Below are positions 48,962-60,831 of a stretch of 64,000 bases of DNA, piece by piece. A model generated the notes under the pieces. It worked only from the letters and a program-made list of their open reading frames with translations. It had not been told where the DNA came from and did no database searches. The stretch lies in assembly GCA_009801085.1 (NCBI GenBank), contig VNWV01000005.1:310001-374000 (forward strand). Reading direction: 5' to 3'. The first letter of the stretch is position 1. Each line of letters opens with the position of its first letter. The position numbers were made by a program, and so were the translations under genes. Source of the stretch: Lasiodiplodia sp. COLG20 (Eukaryota > Ascomycota > Dothideomycetes > Botryosphaeriales > Botryosphaeriaceae).

Positions 48962-50167
48962 TACAACACAGTGATCTATTTCAATATAGCCGCATTTCTC
49001 AACAAATATGGTCGGACAAGTTTGCATGGTTTAAATTTTCGAAATGCAAAATGTGATGTTTCTATTGCGCCTAAACTAATGTGCCCTTGATTGTATATTT
49101 TCATGTGACAGCCTGGTGTTGAATGGAATTTACCCTGGCTCTTCTGGCAGTAACTCAAAGCATTGCAGAGCTTGCGCAATGAACGCAAGGGGAAGAGCTC
49201 ACCACCAAAGAACAAGGTCAATCCTACTAATGTAGCGAAATATGACTTTTTGATTGTGAAGTGCTGATGTCCCGAACAGTGAGACAATGGCGGCTTGTTA
49301 CCGGTCACCAGTGTACTCTATAATTCATTTGTCTCGGATTTGATTCTGAGAGGTTTTTCTTGACTCGAACAACATTGGAAACCGTAAGTTTTAAGTCAGG
49401 TGCCAACATGTGTCTCTGCGCAAGACAATAAGCGCGAGTGGCTGTAATAGTCGTTGAGACAACTCCGTGATATTACAACTACCTGTGGGGTCATCTGTCG
49501 GGTGGAAGTGAGACTAACTCAGCCTCTGTGCTATAGTAAGTCATGTTACCACTACGCAAGCCACCGTGTAAGTATTCGATGTTTGTTGTGGTCTCTTGTT
49601 CCTTTTTCGATATCGTTACTATGGTCGGACAGCTCATTGATTCAACGTCCTCACATGGAGAACCTCGCTAGACACAACTCGCTGATCATTGGAGACGCAG
49701 TTGTCGGCGCGGGATCGGCTGATAATGGTACTTGTTCTAGAACTTTTCTGTGCAAGTCTGCTTGACAAAATTACGCTGCTGGGTGATCGGTTCCCCTTGT
49801 TGAGATTCAGCGGTGCACCATCAAACCGGAACGTCCTGACTTTGTTGAACGCCATGGAATGGATTTCCGTCCGTGCCTTTGCTCCTTCCTGACACACTTA
49901 TTTTGAGCAACTTACCAAAGAGCTATTTTAGGTAATGAAAATTTTGTGGGAGGTACCATCCTATTGTCACTGGAAGCTATAATTTGGGATATTGACTCGT
50001 TCGTCGATCGCACTTTGGAATTGAGTTGAAGAGCACATATGGCACCTGGGAGATGTGTATCTACAGTGAATTTTCTTAATTGCTTTTGTATGGCTTTTGT
50101 CACTCCGGTTTTTTAACCTTTGTAAACTTTGAAGAAAATGCGTAAGATAATCTATAAAATACCTATA

Positions 50168-50192
50168 GGTAGCGTATAATATGTACGCTACC
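50168..50192. repeat. Short perfect inverted repeat
   Basis: GGTAGCGTA (50168-50176) and TACGCTACC (50184-50192) form a 9-bp perfect stem with a 7-base loop in AT-rich intergenic DNA. There is no T-run or gene next to it to suggest a terminator, and no link to the two repeat families. Confidence 0.4.
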
Positions 50193-52721
50193 AGTAGCCA
50201 AGTATCAGTAAATATCGAAAGAGGTAGCAAACTTCAGGCGGAAGGGAAGCGAAATCATACCATCCACCTAATGGTCAGTCACTTCGTTTAAATGCACTTG
50301 TGTCATCCTGTATGCTCCTAAATTCCATATTGCCAGCTGTCTGCATTCTCTCTACTTTACTTGGTGTAGAGGTACATTCCTGTGTATATTTTTTACTGGG
50401 CCGCAATATTACCTCTTAAGAAACCAACAATTTAAATGATATCTAAATTGCTGGTATGTAGGAGCGCTTGGTAGGATTGGTTAAGTGGTGTAGAGTTGTA
50501 CTTGAATACTTCAACAGAAAGTTGCTCCGTATAGGAGGCTTCTATGCTCTGCTATCAACAAAGAAAACTGCGTAATTCTAAGCCACTGAAAGTATCCTTG
50601 AGAATAGATCATGAGGCAATCTTCAAATTGGAGAGCCAATCCGCAGAATCGCACATATGCTGAAGTCAAAGGCGAGACAACCAGACCCGCTAAGCCAGAA
50701 CTGGCGCCAATGCTCAATCACAGAGCTCCAAGATAAGGCATACCCGTGCAATCAATATTGAGGTCACTCTGTGCAATCACTTCCCAAGACTCCATGCTAC
50801 AAAAAGTTTGGAATTCCGAGTGGGATCAGCTGTCAGGCCAAAAAGAAAAAAGGAAAAGAAACGGACCAAAACATAGCGAACAGTCACACCAAACGGAGTA
50901 AGCTATTTTATCTCCACCATCATGAAAATGCCGCATACGGCTTGTCATCCCCGCGGATTCGATTTTGAGGCTTGGTGGAAGACAGTTAGTACACACCAAC
51001 ACTTCGATATGCACTTAGCAAGTGCTAAGAACCAGGACTTGGGGTAGAAAATGTCTGACCCTGAAAACAATGGCACATGGATGACGCGGCCTGTCTTGCA
51101 CTACGCCATCAGGTAGGGCTAGAAAACCCATATTCCCGGAAATGTCCGACCCGGGAGTTCGGACTGTTTATGTAAATAACAGACGGAGTTTTAGAAGCAT
51201 GTGTGGGAAGCTCCGATTGAAGTCTGATCGAATCAAACCCAGACCGTCGGGTCAAAGGAATGGAGGGGATCGATGTCTTTGACTTGACATATGCTGGTGG
51301 AAACCTGGACTCGGAACGATAGAGCGCCAACACTGCAGGGGCGTTACCACACAGCAGTCAGGCAGTATCGATGCAGTGCTATACTAGTACATAGTCGAGC
51401 CGGTTAGGTCAAGGCGTGAATACGAAAATATTGATAGAGATCATGTGGCATGACTATGCAAGATTCCCGCCAGGAACCCCCGAGAAATCGGAGCGTGAAG
51501 ATCTGGACAAGACACCAAGATTCCAAGTGCCGTCTCACCGGGAAAAGACAAGAGAATCAGAAAGTGTGGCTTGCGCCCAGGTGACTCGGGGGATTCGTGA
51601 GGGAAAATGGTTGTGCGGCCTCCAAGGCTGACTGGCTGTGTGGGAAGGCAGACAAGAAGTATCAAGTGTAACAGGTAGAAACACGGCGTGACGCAACGAC
51701 GCGTGTGCTGCCTGTTCACCTACATGCCTCTAATCCGTGTAAACCTCAGTGCGCGTCGATCATTCGTCAGCAACAAGTTGTGCTCGAGGTTCTCGAGGCA
51801 AATCTGTATCTCAAGGATGACAGTAAAGGTATGTTCCCCTCCTACAACTTTTTTTCCCGGAGATTTTGGATTAGGTAGACGGATCATTCCGGGACTGACG
51901 TGTTCAATGAAAGGGCGAGACCTGCTAACGGGGGAGGCTGATGGTCTTGTGAGCGCTAACTATCACATGATGACAGTTTTCGTAGATGCACTTAAGACAT
52001 CATCCAGTGGATTTCGAGGAAGAAAAAGAAGTAACTTTGATTGTTTTTGCGAGCAAAGCATTGGTTGGATGAGCCGGAGATGTCTCGGATAGATGTGCGC
52101 GGCTGCAAAGTTGAGTTGCAGGTTCAAGGATTGGCGGAATATACACCGGGACTCCACTGTGGCTTGTTGCAGCTGTAATGTCAGTCAAATTGAAAGCTCA
52201 AAAAATAATGAAGCGTTGGAGGGACGGGGCACGGATACTTGGGACAAAGGTTAAGGATAGCCAAAACATGAACTGCTAAGTAGTGCGATAGAAGTACATG
52301 AGAGAAGTCTAAGACTCAGGTAGCCACCCAAAGTCCCTCATGGATTAGCTAGTAGGAAAGACTCTCATGTATGTGCAAAGAAGCTCAGACCGTCCGCCAC
52401 CAGTAACTCCGAAGACGAATCCTCCAGAACCATGAAAACCCAGGCAGCATACCAGAAATACACCGTAGAAAAATAGTCACAAAGCGTTTCATAGTATCGC
52501 GACTGAAAGTTGTGCAGAAGTAAAAATGTCAGGATCCCTACATGGGGCTCAGTAAAAAAAGGGAGAGAATCCAGGAAAACAGTCATGAGAAGGTCGTTCA
52601 TGCCGTCATTCCATAGCAAGAGATGTGGGGGGCCGCTTAAGGAGAGCAAGGCCGCATGCAATCACATCTCCTTTGTTCGAGTGCCGTCTATCTTCTTGGG
52701 ACACGTATAGCGGCAGTCGTC

Positions 52722-53779
52722 TCAACTGTCGCCGTTCTGATCCGCCTTATCGCCCTGGTTCTGGAACTCCTCCGGTACAATGCCGGCGTTCTGGCAGGCC
52801 TTCTTCCATATTTCGGCTTCGGCCCAGGCACGCTGGCATTCTGCCTTGAACTTGTCACAGCTGGCACTGAGCTCTGTGATGGCCTGCTCCGTCAGAAGCT
52901 TCTCCAGCGTCCACTTCTCGATGTTTTGAGACTCGTTCTCCTTGAGCTGTGTGATAAACTGAACGGCGCGCTGAAGGATGGAGCCCTTGTTCTTTTCACA
53001 ACCAGGGACAATCTTGGCTAGTTCATTGATACCTTCGTTTATCGTCTCACGGCGGCGCCTCTCCACTATGACGTGTTAGCTGAATTCCACGTTAACGGAA
53101 TATTCGCCCACGAACCTTCTTTGTGGTTGTCCCTGCGGATCTTGTGCCACTCCTCGGAGCCTACTGCCGGCTTCTGGTTGACCTGGGTCGGCGGGGACTC
53201 GTTTCCTTGACCACCCTGAGTATTCGATTTGTTTAGAGCATCCAGGCCGTAATCAGTCATTCCGTGGGATGTCTGATGCATGCTGTGGTCACCCATGCCG
53301 AAAGAGTTTCCAAGGGTCCTATCGCCCTCACCCCCGGCTCCCTGGTTCTGGAAAGATAGCTCAGTGGCCTGCGGGACCGTCATCTGGAAATGATGAGACA
53401 AGGCAGCTGCAGCAGTGTCGCTGGCGTTGGTGGGGTTTCCGCTACCGTTCTGGTGCAGGCTGTGGTCGTTTGTGTGCTGTGCCAGCTGGCTGAAATCGAT
53501 GTCAGTGTTGGTGTGGTGCATATCGTCTTCGCCCGTTCCAGTGCCATGATGGCCAGTGAGGAAAGCAGTGCCCGACTGGTCGTTCACTCCAGTACTGTTT
53601 GCCGAGCCTGGTGATACACGTTGGAAGGATGACGTGCGGGTGGCATCGGTAGGAGCAGGTCTGCCGCTGGTAGGACCCTGGTCGAGGGAACTACGCTTCC
53701 TCTTGTTGTTCTGCATCGAAGTCGTGTCCGGAACCTCAGGCTTGGCCTCAGCTTCAGGGTACGTGGCGACGTCGGTCAT
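52722..53779 (-). CDS. CBF1: bHLH transcription factor, CBF1/CPF1 homolog
   Basis: Exons 53779-53116 and 53065-52722; 335 residues. The 50-nt intron (53066-53115) has an unusual GTTCGT donor and splits the basic region after HKE. The basic helix-loop-helix runs from about residue 208 to 270: EEWHKIRRDNHKEVERRRRE, then TINEGINELAKIVPG, loop, and SILQRAVQFITQLKENE. His, Glu and Arg of the basic region are those that read CACGTG E-boxes. A leucine/glutamate-rich helix follows to the C-terminus. Cbf1 binds centromeres and sulfur-amino-acid promoters in yeast; in filamentous fungi it is a nuclear E-box factor. The N-terminal 200 residues are disordered, Gln/Asn/His-rich, with a basic KRKR near residue 26 as a possible nuclear signal. 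Confidence 0.9.
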
Positions 53780-56700
53780 GCTGGTGCTGTTCGTTTAGGC
53801 GTTTCTGGGTTTACGTTGGTCTCTACCGTCAGCGGAGCTGTCGGCAGCAGTTCAAAGCACAGGCTGCACAATAGTGCGTCGTACGCAAAGCGCGGTGGCA
53901 GTTATAAGCTGATGCTGCGGCGGTGGCACAGGGACGGTATGCAGGCAGCCGACGCGGAACAGCTGGATAGGTGAATGAGGCTGGATCCTGTGCCGCGTGT
54001 TCTTGCCTAAGATAAGGCGTTTTTGGAAGCACAGGCGCTTGTTCGCAGATGCAAAGCTCGGGGGCACAAGGTGGTTGGAGGCTGAGCTATAAACAAGGGC
54101 TTTGCGGCGGAGGGTGACGACTGTTCGACCGTGGGGCTCCGCAAGAGGAATCAAGCGAGAGCACAGAGCTCGAAGAGGAAGAAGGGCACTATTAGAGGCC
54201 TGGTGAGTGTTGAATGTCAGCACGTGTCCTACAGCAAAGAGCCCAGTACGACGTCAAGGCAGACGGGCGTCCGATTGGCGCGAGTGGATTGCTTCGTCGC
54301 TGTGGGACCGAGCTGTCAATTGCTTGAAGAGCAGCTGTGCTATGGCCCCTGCCACTCACACGGCAGGCCCTTTGCGGCGGCGTGCATCCGCGCGCGAGGG
54401 CAGCTCGCAGTGGCGGGCAGACGCGCCGTGGTGGTTGCGAGGAATGCGCGTCGAGCTTCGCGGCCGCGGGCAGCAACATGGCTCGAACGGCGGGGCGGGT
54501 GGCGAGCACAGAGCGGCAGGCGACGACAGCTGCGGCAGGCGGCGGGCTCGGAGGGCGCGACCAGGAAAGCTCCAAGGCCGTGTCGACGAGATGGAGACTT
54601 ACCCGCTTTGATGTTTCGTGAGGCCGCTGACTAACGGCAGCCTTGGTCCGTCCAGCGAGAGACCGTGATCGCAACGCGTTCGAGACGACGACGGGCGACA
54701 GAACGGAGCGGAGAGCGCGGACGGCGGGCGGCGAGGGTGTGAGAGGCGAGCTGGCGTGGAGTCGAAATGCTGCGTCTTCAACGAGCAGCCCTTCGATGGT
54801 ATTCGAGTATGCTGCGGATAGGAAATTGTCACCTGACAAAGTTGATGAGAAAGCGCGTGATCTGGGGCGACGGCGCTTTAACTGTCGTGGGCGGTAGGAC
54901 GAGCTAAGAGTGGCCGGGCGGGGCGCGGAGCGAACCCTTGCAACTTGGGAGGGTGCCGGGACGTATCGGCGCCGGGCGGGTCGGGAACGCGCCTACCTAC
55001 GCAAGCGTCAGGACGGCAGAACGATCGAGCGCTCGAGATATCTGGCCTGGCGGCGACGCACCTGCCAGTTATGCGCGGCTTCAGCGAGGGCTCACGCGGG
55101 CGCGGCGGCGCATGGATGGCCGAGGCAAGCAAGAGCGGCGCCCGCGCCAACCACCCGCGTCGCGATGCATTGTCTGCCCGCCTCAGCATTGCGAGCCCCC
55201 CAGCGCAAAGATTACTGCTCTCATCTGCACTGCAAATGCACCTGTGGTCTCGTGGCCGCTCGATACCGCCATTCCTCGCCCTGGCCTGCTGGATACCACC
55301 TCCGTGTTCCACTTCGCACCACACCTGCGTGCCGTTCTGGGACTAGCTGCGTCCAGCACCTTCACGTGCCGCTTTCGCGCGTCGCGATTGTCGCCCGCCC
55401 CGGCCTGTGACTGGCGGGACCCATGGCTGCTCTCCTCAGCGAACAACACCGGGGCCAGCCACAGAGGCTGCCGTCCATGGTGCTCGCCAGGTTTCATTCC
55501 CAAAGCGCTCCCGCCTCCCTCGCAGCCCCCCACACCCTGCAGCTGTGCCGTGTCTGGGGCGCGCGCCTGCCCGGAAAAACTGTTGTTCCCCTGCTCTCCA
55601 AGTGACAACGTCTGACAGCGACGCTAACAACCTCGAATCTTGGTGCCTGCAAAGCCGCTGGAAACCCACGTGTAAGCGGGCCAAGAACCAGACCTCCGCC
55701 GAGTCATGCCGTCACCCGGTTTCGTGACGCGGCCCGGTCGCCTTGTACTGGAAGCTTGCATAAAAGGCCCGCCTGTCGCCGTCACAAGGTCTCCCCGGTG
55801 CTCTCGTATATATCGTCCGGGTCTCGAATGAGACGAGCGGCTCCTGGCATGGGGCCCTAACCGCCGCTGTGCTATTTCCCAATACGGCTCGGTGCGCTTC
55901 TTCACTTTCCTCGCAAATCCAAGCAGGTGTGTGGGTGATCTTTGCTATCCGCCAATCACGGCTCTTATCGTGAGATCCGGGTTACAGTGACTATGAGTTG
56001 CAGATGATGTACCCCATGTCGCGCCGATGGCACTACGCTCCCTGCACGGGAATTCGAAGCAGATATCCGGATATAGTAGGGGGTTTGAAATTATACAAAA
56101 GCATTTAGACATGGTCCACAACTACCCGCAGAAGTAAGTGGGTACAGCATCTCTGCCGAAACATGTTTGAAATGGATCGAATTCTTTTGCCACCTACCAG
56201 GAGATCAAGACTAGGCAGCCGTTGCCACCCTGCAACTCTCTCTTTAGTCTGATCTTCGCCCTATCTTTCCGCCAGGCCGGCCGCGCCTCCGACAGGAACG
56301 CCGGCCCCACGGGTGTCCGGTAAGTGGGTCCCCTATGAAACCAGATGTCATCTGCTGCTGTATCAGGTTGCGTTGGGTTTATGAGCATCTCACCTAGGCG
56401 AAAACAGGTAGGTGTCTACAAGCTGAAGAACGTTGTCCTGTGCAAATGCTCTTCGATGACCTTCTCTTTAGTCTTTTGACTACCAGTCGTGTTCGTCAGA
56501 CGGATCAACACCAGCTACGCTCGCTTGCATTGCGTTGACAAATGGAAGGCCCGCAGTGGGTGCCGGAAGATCTGGGCCATCGCAACTAATTTCTATCAGC
56601 ATCTGAGTTTGTTACGTAGGTAGTTGCAGCTACCTCCGTAAGTCGGGTGCCTTTGCTCGCGAGGATAATTGCGGAGGATCATTTCTTTCGGTGCCTCCGT

Positions 56701-56994
56701 GGGCCCAGTCTAGTGGCCCATGTTACGGGGACTTCGAAAGCCAAAGACACGCAAGAATCGCTCCCATTCGACTTCATTGGCTTAGTGAAGCGATGGGCAT
56801 GGCTTCCGTGTGATAGCTCCGTATGGCAGTGGCCAAATTTGGAAGCGACGATCCTCAGAGGCGCAGCCGACGTCCAGCTTTGCTCGACAGCCGCCTATCA
56901 AACATCTCGTTCTCGTACTGCCATCCTTTTCTCACTACAGTCAATTTCCCTCGGCATACCTAGGCGAACTCGCCCTTACTGGATAGTCGTCAGC
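53780..56994. promoter_or_regulatory. Divergent upstream region, CBF1 / GH5 gene
   Basis: 3.2 kb. From 54.2 to 55.8 kb it is GC-rich and open on both strands (for example minus 54192-54839, plus 54938-55615) without any recognised domain. CACGTG strings occur at 54221, 55373 and 55667. The family-2 repeat copy C sits at 56583-56682, 313 bp before the GH5 start. A frame in phase with the GH5 gene is open back to 56647, but the signal peptide starts at 56995. Confidence 0.45.
56583..56682 (-). repeat. Dispersed repeat, family 2 copy C
   Basis: On the minus strand it reads GATCCTCCGCAATTATCC, GCGAGCAAAGGCAC, CTTACGGAGGTAGC, CTACCTACGTA and GATAGAAATTAG, the same blocks in the same order as copy A (4656-4747). 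Over the first 68 aligned bases I count 7 transitions and 2 transversions. It lies in the promoter-side region of the exoglucanase gene. Confidence 0.65.
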
Positions 56995-58414
56995 ATGCGC
57001 TTCATTCATCGCCTCTTGGCGCTTCTCATTACCTTAGCCCAAGTCTCCTCATCCGCTACTGGTGAGACTTTCGCACCGCCGGTCGCAGCTCTCCCCATCC
57101 TTCGCGGTGTCAACCTCGGCGGCTGGCTCGTTCTCGAGCCGTTCCTCACTCCGGAACTTTTCAATGGCACAAACGCGATCGATCAATGGGGGTTTGATAG
57201 CCAGGCCGGATCCGAAAAGGCTCTCCGTCAGCACTGGGACACCTACTGCACCGAGGACGATATTAAGAAGCTCGCTTCTTACGGGATCAATGCGTGCGTC
57301 GCAACATTTCTCCCACCTTGCCCGGCAAACTGCTACGCTGATTTCCTTAAAGGGTCCGCATTGGTATTGGCTTTTGGGCTTACGATAACGCTGACACTCC
57401 CTACCTTTCCGGCGCTGACGCCTATCTGAACAAGGCTATCCAATGGGCAAAGAACGCTGGGCTCGTGGTGGTGATTGAGCTTCATGGGGCTCCAGGGTCA
57501 CAAAATGGAGAAGTTAACTCAGGCCGCTTTGGGTCCGTTGAGGTATGTCCAACGATGGACCTTTGCTCGAAAAACGCTATTCATATTTCACTTGCAGTGG
57601 CAGACCGGCGAGGGGAACCTCAACCGCACGACAAAAGTCCTGACGACCATAGCGCAGAAGTACGCGACGAAAGAACTTGCGAACACAGTGGTCGCAGTTG
57701 AGCTCATCAACGAACCTACGAACAATCCGCCGAATACTCTTCAAACTACAAAGGACTGGGCGAAGACTACTTACGAGGCTGTCCGCAACGCAGCAAGCAA
57801 CAAAGATTTGCGCATTGCCATACACGATCAGTGGACCACCCCCAAGTCCTGGCTCGACGTTCATAAAGTACTGAATGGCAAGGATCCCAACTCCTTTGTG
57901 CTCGACGTCCACCAATACCAAATCTTCACCCAAGAAGACAAGAACCTCGATCAGGCTGGTCATATTCAGAAGGTCTGTAGGTTTGCCTCCGAGCAGCTTG
58001 CACTCGCGAAGAGCAACGGCCTGCCTATCCACGTCGGAGAGTTCAGTGGAAACACCTTCATCTGCGTGAACCCGGATGGCACCACTATTGCCGATCCCGC
58101 AGGGACCGGCAAAGCCTGCAAAGTCGATGGCTGTCAATGTGAGACCGACGGAGGCATAAAGCTCGACGAATGGGGCGACGCGCTCACACAGCAGGTCCGT
58201 CGTTACATCGAGGCGCAGCTATACGTGTATGAAGAGTATGCTGGAGGATGGTTCTTTTGGAACTTCAAAGGCCCCGGCTCCTGGGGGTTTATTGAAGGCG
58301 TTGCAAAGGTAAGGAGCTCTGTTCGAGTCGCGGACCAGGATGCGTATTGATTTAACCAAGGGCTTCATCCCTATCCCGCTCACCGAGAGGCGCTACCCGA
58401 ACCCATGCTCCTAG
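56995..58414 (+). CDS. Secreted exo-beta-1,3-glucanase (GH5)
   Basis: Exons 56995-57293, 57353-57542, 57598-58308 and 58361-58414; 417 residues. Introns are 59, 55 and 52 nt; the first uses a GTGCGT donor. A signal peptide spans about residues 1-22 (MRFIHRLLALLITLAQ...). Family blocks are RGVNLGGWLVLEPFLTPELF, VRIGIGFWAYDN, ELHGAPGSQNG, the acid/base Glu202 in ELINEPTN, HQYQIF, the nucleophile Glu311 in HVGEFSG, and GGWFFWNFKGPGSWGF. The C-terminus ends GFIPIPLTERRYPNPCS, as in yeast Exg1-like enzymes. It trims cell-wall or extracellular beta-1,3-glucan. The short last exon (18 codons including the stop) is supported by this match. One copy of the family-2 repeat lies upstream. Confidence 0.94.
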
Positions 58415-59203
58415 AAACGGTCAGACTCAACTACACGGCCTGTTTGGGGCAGGAACTGTCCCGGGCAGTTCGTAGGGGCAGTTGGCTAGAGGAGCGGGGT
58501 GACAAAGTGGTCAGTGCACTCGACAACACACAAGACGATTTCATCCATTGAGACCGCCCACGACTTCGGTCGGGGGATTATGTAAATAGAAGTAGAAATA
58601 GGCGTGTTAAAGACCATGCGAATCCGCACTCTATACCAGGGACGTAATGTTGGCGCCCGTATCCCCTGGCAGAGGTGCGGGCTCCATCAAGCTCCACATC
58701 ATGTCGGTTTACTCAGCGGTCCGCGTCCGAGGTCAAAGCGGCGGTCCGGTGAGGGGAAATGCTCGATGCGGACGGTGCATCTTCTCCTTCAACCCAGACA
58801 TTGAGACGCGCAGACAATGTTTTGCTCCTAGACACAGCTGCGTACGTGGTGTCACATGCCCAAGGAAACGGATCTGAAAGAGACAAGGGACCAGTGAGCG
58901 CCAGCTCAGCTGGAGGGACGGGACAAAATCCGCCTCGCTGCTTTCGCGGGACGAGGCGCACGGGCCCCCGATGACGGTGTCGGCCGTTGGCTTGGCACCG
59001 CGCGCACAGATAATCCGATGTTTTGGCGCTGCGCTCTCTCGGGCACATTGGAGCTTTGCTTCCACACCTAGAGCCTTGCTGAGCATCTACCTGCCACCTC
59101 GTTCGCAACCTCCGTCTGCCTCGTTGGCGCAAGCATCGTCCCTCCCCTCCACGCACCCCACCTCATACCCAAAACTTTCATCGCACGCAGCTATCCTACC
59201 AGC
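58415..59203. other. GH5 3' flank and promoter of the RGG-protein gene
   Basis: 789 bp. No gene was seen. The last ~100 bases before the start at 59204 are pyrimidine-rich (CTCCCCTCCACGCACCCC), like the leader of a highly expressed fungal gene. Confidence 0.45.
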
Positions 59204-60831
59204 ATGTCGACTGGTAACATCTCGAACCCGCCCAGCTCAGCTCCGGCCGAGTCCAAGAGCGCTCGCAAGAAGAAGGCCAAGGCTGAGGCTGCCGCCGCCG
59301 CTGCAGCTGCTGCCGCGCCCGCTACCCCGACCAAGGATGACCAGACGCCCGTTGAGGGCAGCGTCAACGGCGCCGAGGACACCGAGCACCCGTACATCAA
59401 GGAACTCCAGAAGTACGTGAAGGAGCAAACACGCCGGCTCAAGTCACCCAATGGCAGTTGTGTACTGACTGAATCACCATAGGAGGCTTCGCAGCGTCAA
59501 CAAGAAGCTCGTAAGTGACCTCACGCGACCACCTGTCAAGGTGCGACACCGGCTCGCCCAGGCTGACTTGGAACTCTGTAGAATGCCATGGAAAAGGTCA
59601 ACTCCGTGATGAAGGAGAACCCCGACGTTTCCCTCGACGACCTCGTTGCCTCCAAGAAGATCAACAACGACCAGAAGGCCCAGGCGCTGAAGAAGCCCTC
59701 GCTTGAGGCCGAGCGTGAACAGCTCGGCGAGCAGCTCACCAACTTCAAGAAGGTCCAAGACGAGCTTGCCGCCAAGCTCGCCCGCCAGAAGGAGTCGCTG
59801 GAGGCCACACACGCGAAGGAGCTGAAGGAGCTGGAGGACAAGATCCGGGCTGAAGAGAAGGCCGAGGCCGACAAGATTGTGAAGCAGCGTCTGCTCATCT
59901 TCTCTCAGTTCCTGCGTTCAGCTGCCGCCAGGCGCCAGCAGGGAGACGAGGAGACCGAGCTGTCCAAGGCTTTCGAGGGTGCCTTGCTGCACGTCTACGG
60001 TGGCAACCCGGAGGCTGTCGTGGCTGCCGAAAAGCTGATCTCCGGTTCTGAGGAGCACGTCATCTCGACTGAGGGTCTCGAGCTTACCGTGTCCTGTAAG
60101 TGAACTGGTGATCAGAGAAGGGCGCTTGCCTAACAATTATCGCAGATGCTCAGGTTAAGCAAGCCTCTGTTGAGGATGCTCCCTTCGCCGCCGAGGAAGC
60201 CTGGGTCGATCAGGTCGCCCAGGCCGACGCCGCTCCGCCTGTTGAGGAGACCACCGTCGGTACCGATCCCACCGTCGCCCATGCCGGCCTGACCGAGCTT
60301 GACGCCACTGCCGCCCCAACGAATGGCGAGGCTACCGAGACCTCTGCCGTCCCTACTGCCAATGTGGACGATAGTGCGGCAAACGCTGCTGGTGACAGGT
60401 GGGACACCAAGGCCCCTGGTTCTGAGGACCCGCTGGCCGAGAGCTTCGAGATGGTTCCTCGCGATCCGACTGAGGTCGAGACTGCTCCCGAGCCGGCTCC
60501 TGCTACCAGCACCCAGAGCTGGGCTGAGGAGACCCCTGCTGCCGCGACTCCTGCCGCCGCTCCTCCGGCTGCTGCCCCTCCGGCCGCCGCTGAGCCGGCT
60601 CCGGCTACTAACGGTGATGGTTTCCAAGAGGTTCCTTCTTCCCGCGGCGGCCGCGGCCGTGGAAACTTCCAGGGAGAGCGCCGTGGCGGATACCGCGGCC
60701 GTGGTGGTCCTCGTGGCGAGGGCCGTGGCCGTGGCGGTTACCGTGGTGACCGCGGTGATGGATACCGTGGCCGTGGTGGATACCGTGGCGGCCGTGGCCG
60801 TGACAACCACCAGGCTCAACCCTCGCAGTAA
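59204..60831 (+). CDS. YAG7-like RGG-box RNA-associated protein
   Basis: Exons 59204-59412, 59483-59510 (28-nt microexon), 59582-60095 and 60146-60831; 478 residues. Introns are 70, 71 and 50 nt. The N-terminus is SKSARKKKAKAE, followed by an Ala run, a short helix (HPYIKELQKRLRSVNKKL) and a long charged coiled coil (EKVNSVMKENPDVSLDDLVA, then Lys/Glu heptads to EKAEADKIVKQRLL). The middle is Ala/Pro/Glu-rich and acidic. The C-terminus is a Gly/Arg-rich RGG/RGRGG box (~GGRGRGNFQG to GRGRDNHQ), typical of RNA-binding and methylated proteins. The order fits the fungal YAG7-type family from memory; the assignment is moderate. Skipping the microexon would break the frame, and retaining intron 1 gives an early stop, so splicing is tightly constrained. 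Confidence 0.78.

Larger units (their letters stand above)
45534..52721. other. Gene-poor 7.2 kb interval
   Basis: No credible gene. The first ~1 kb is the GH43 3' flank. The stretch at 47.2-47.5 kb has GGA/GGT-rich codon-like repeats on both strands. The inverted family-1 element lies at 48740-48961. A 9-bp perfect hairpin stem is at 50168-50192. From about 48.6 kb to the CBF1 stop the sequence is AT-rich, with short frames only. A T-run sits at about 48344-48361. Confidence 0.5.

Noticed and set aside
54938..55615. 225-codon plus-strand frame upstream of CBF1
   Set aside because: Arg/Ala/Pro-rich with no domain, and three frames are open at once; kept only as a low-interest finding.
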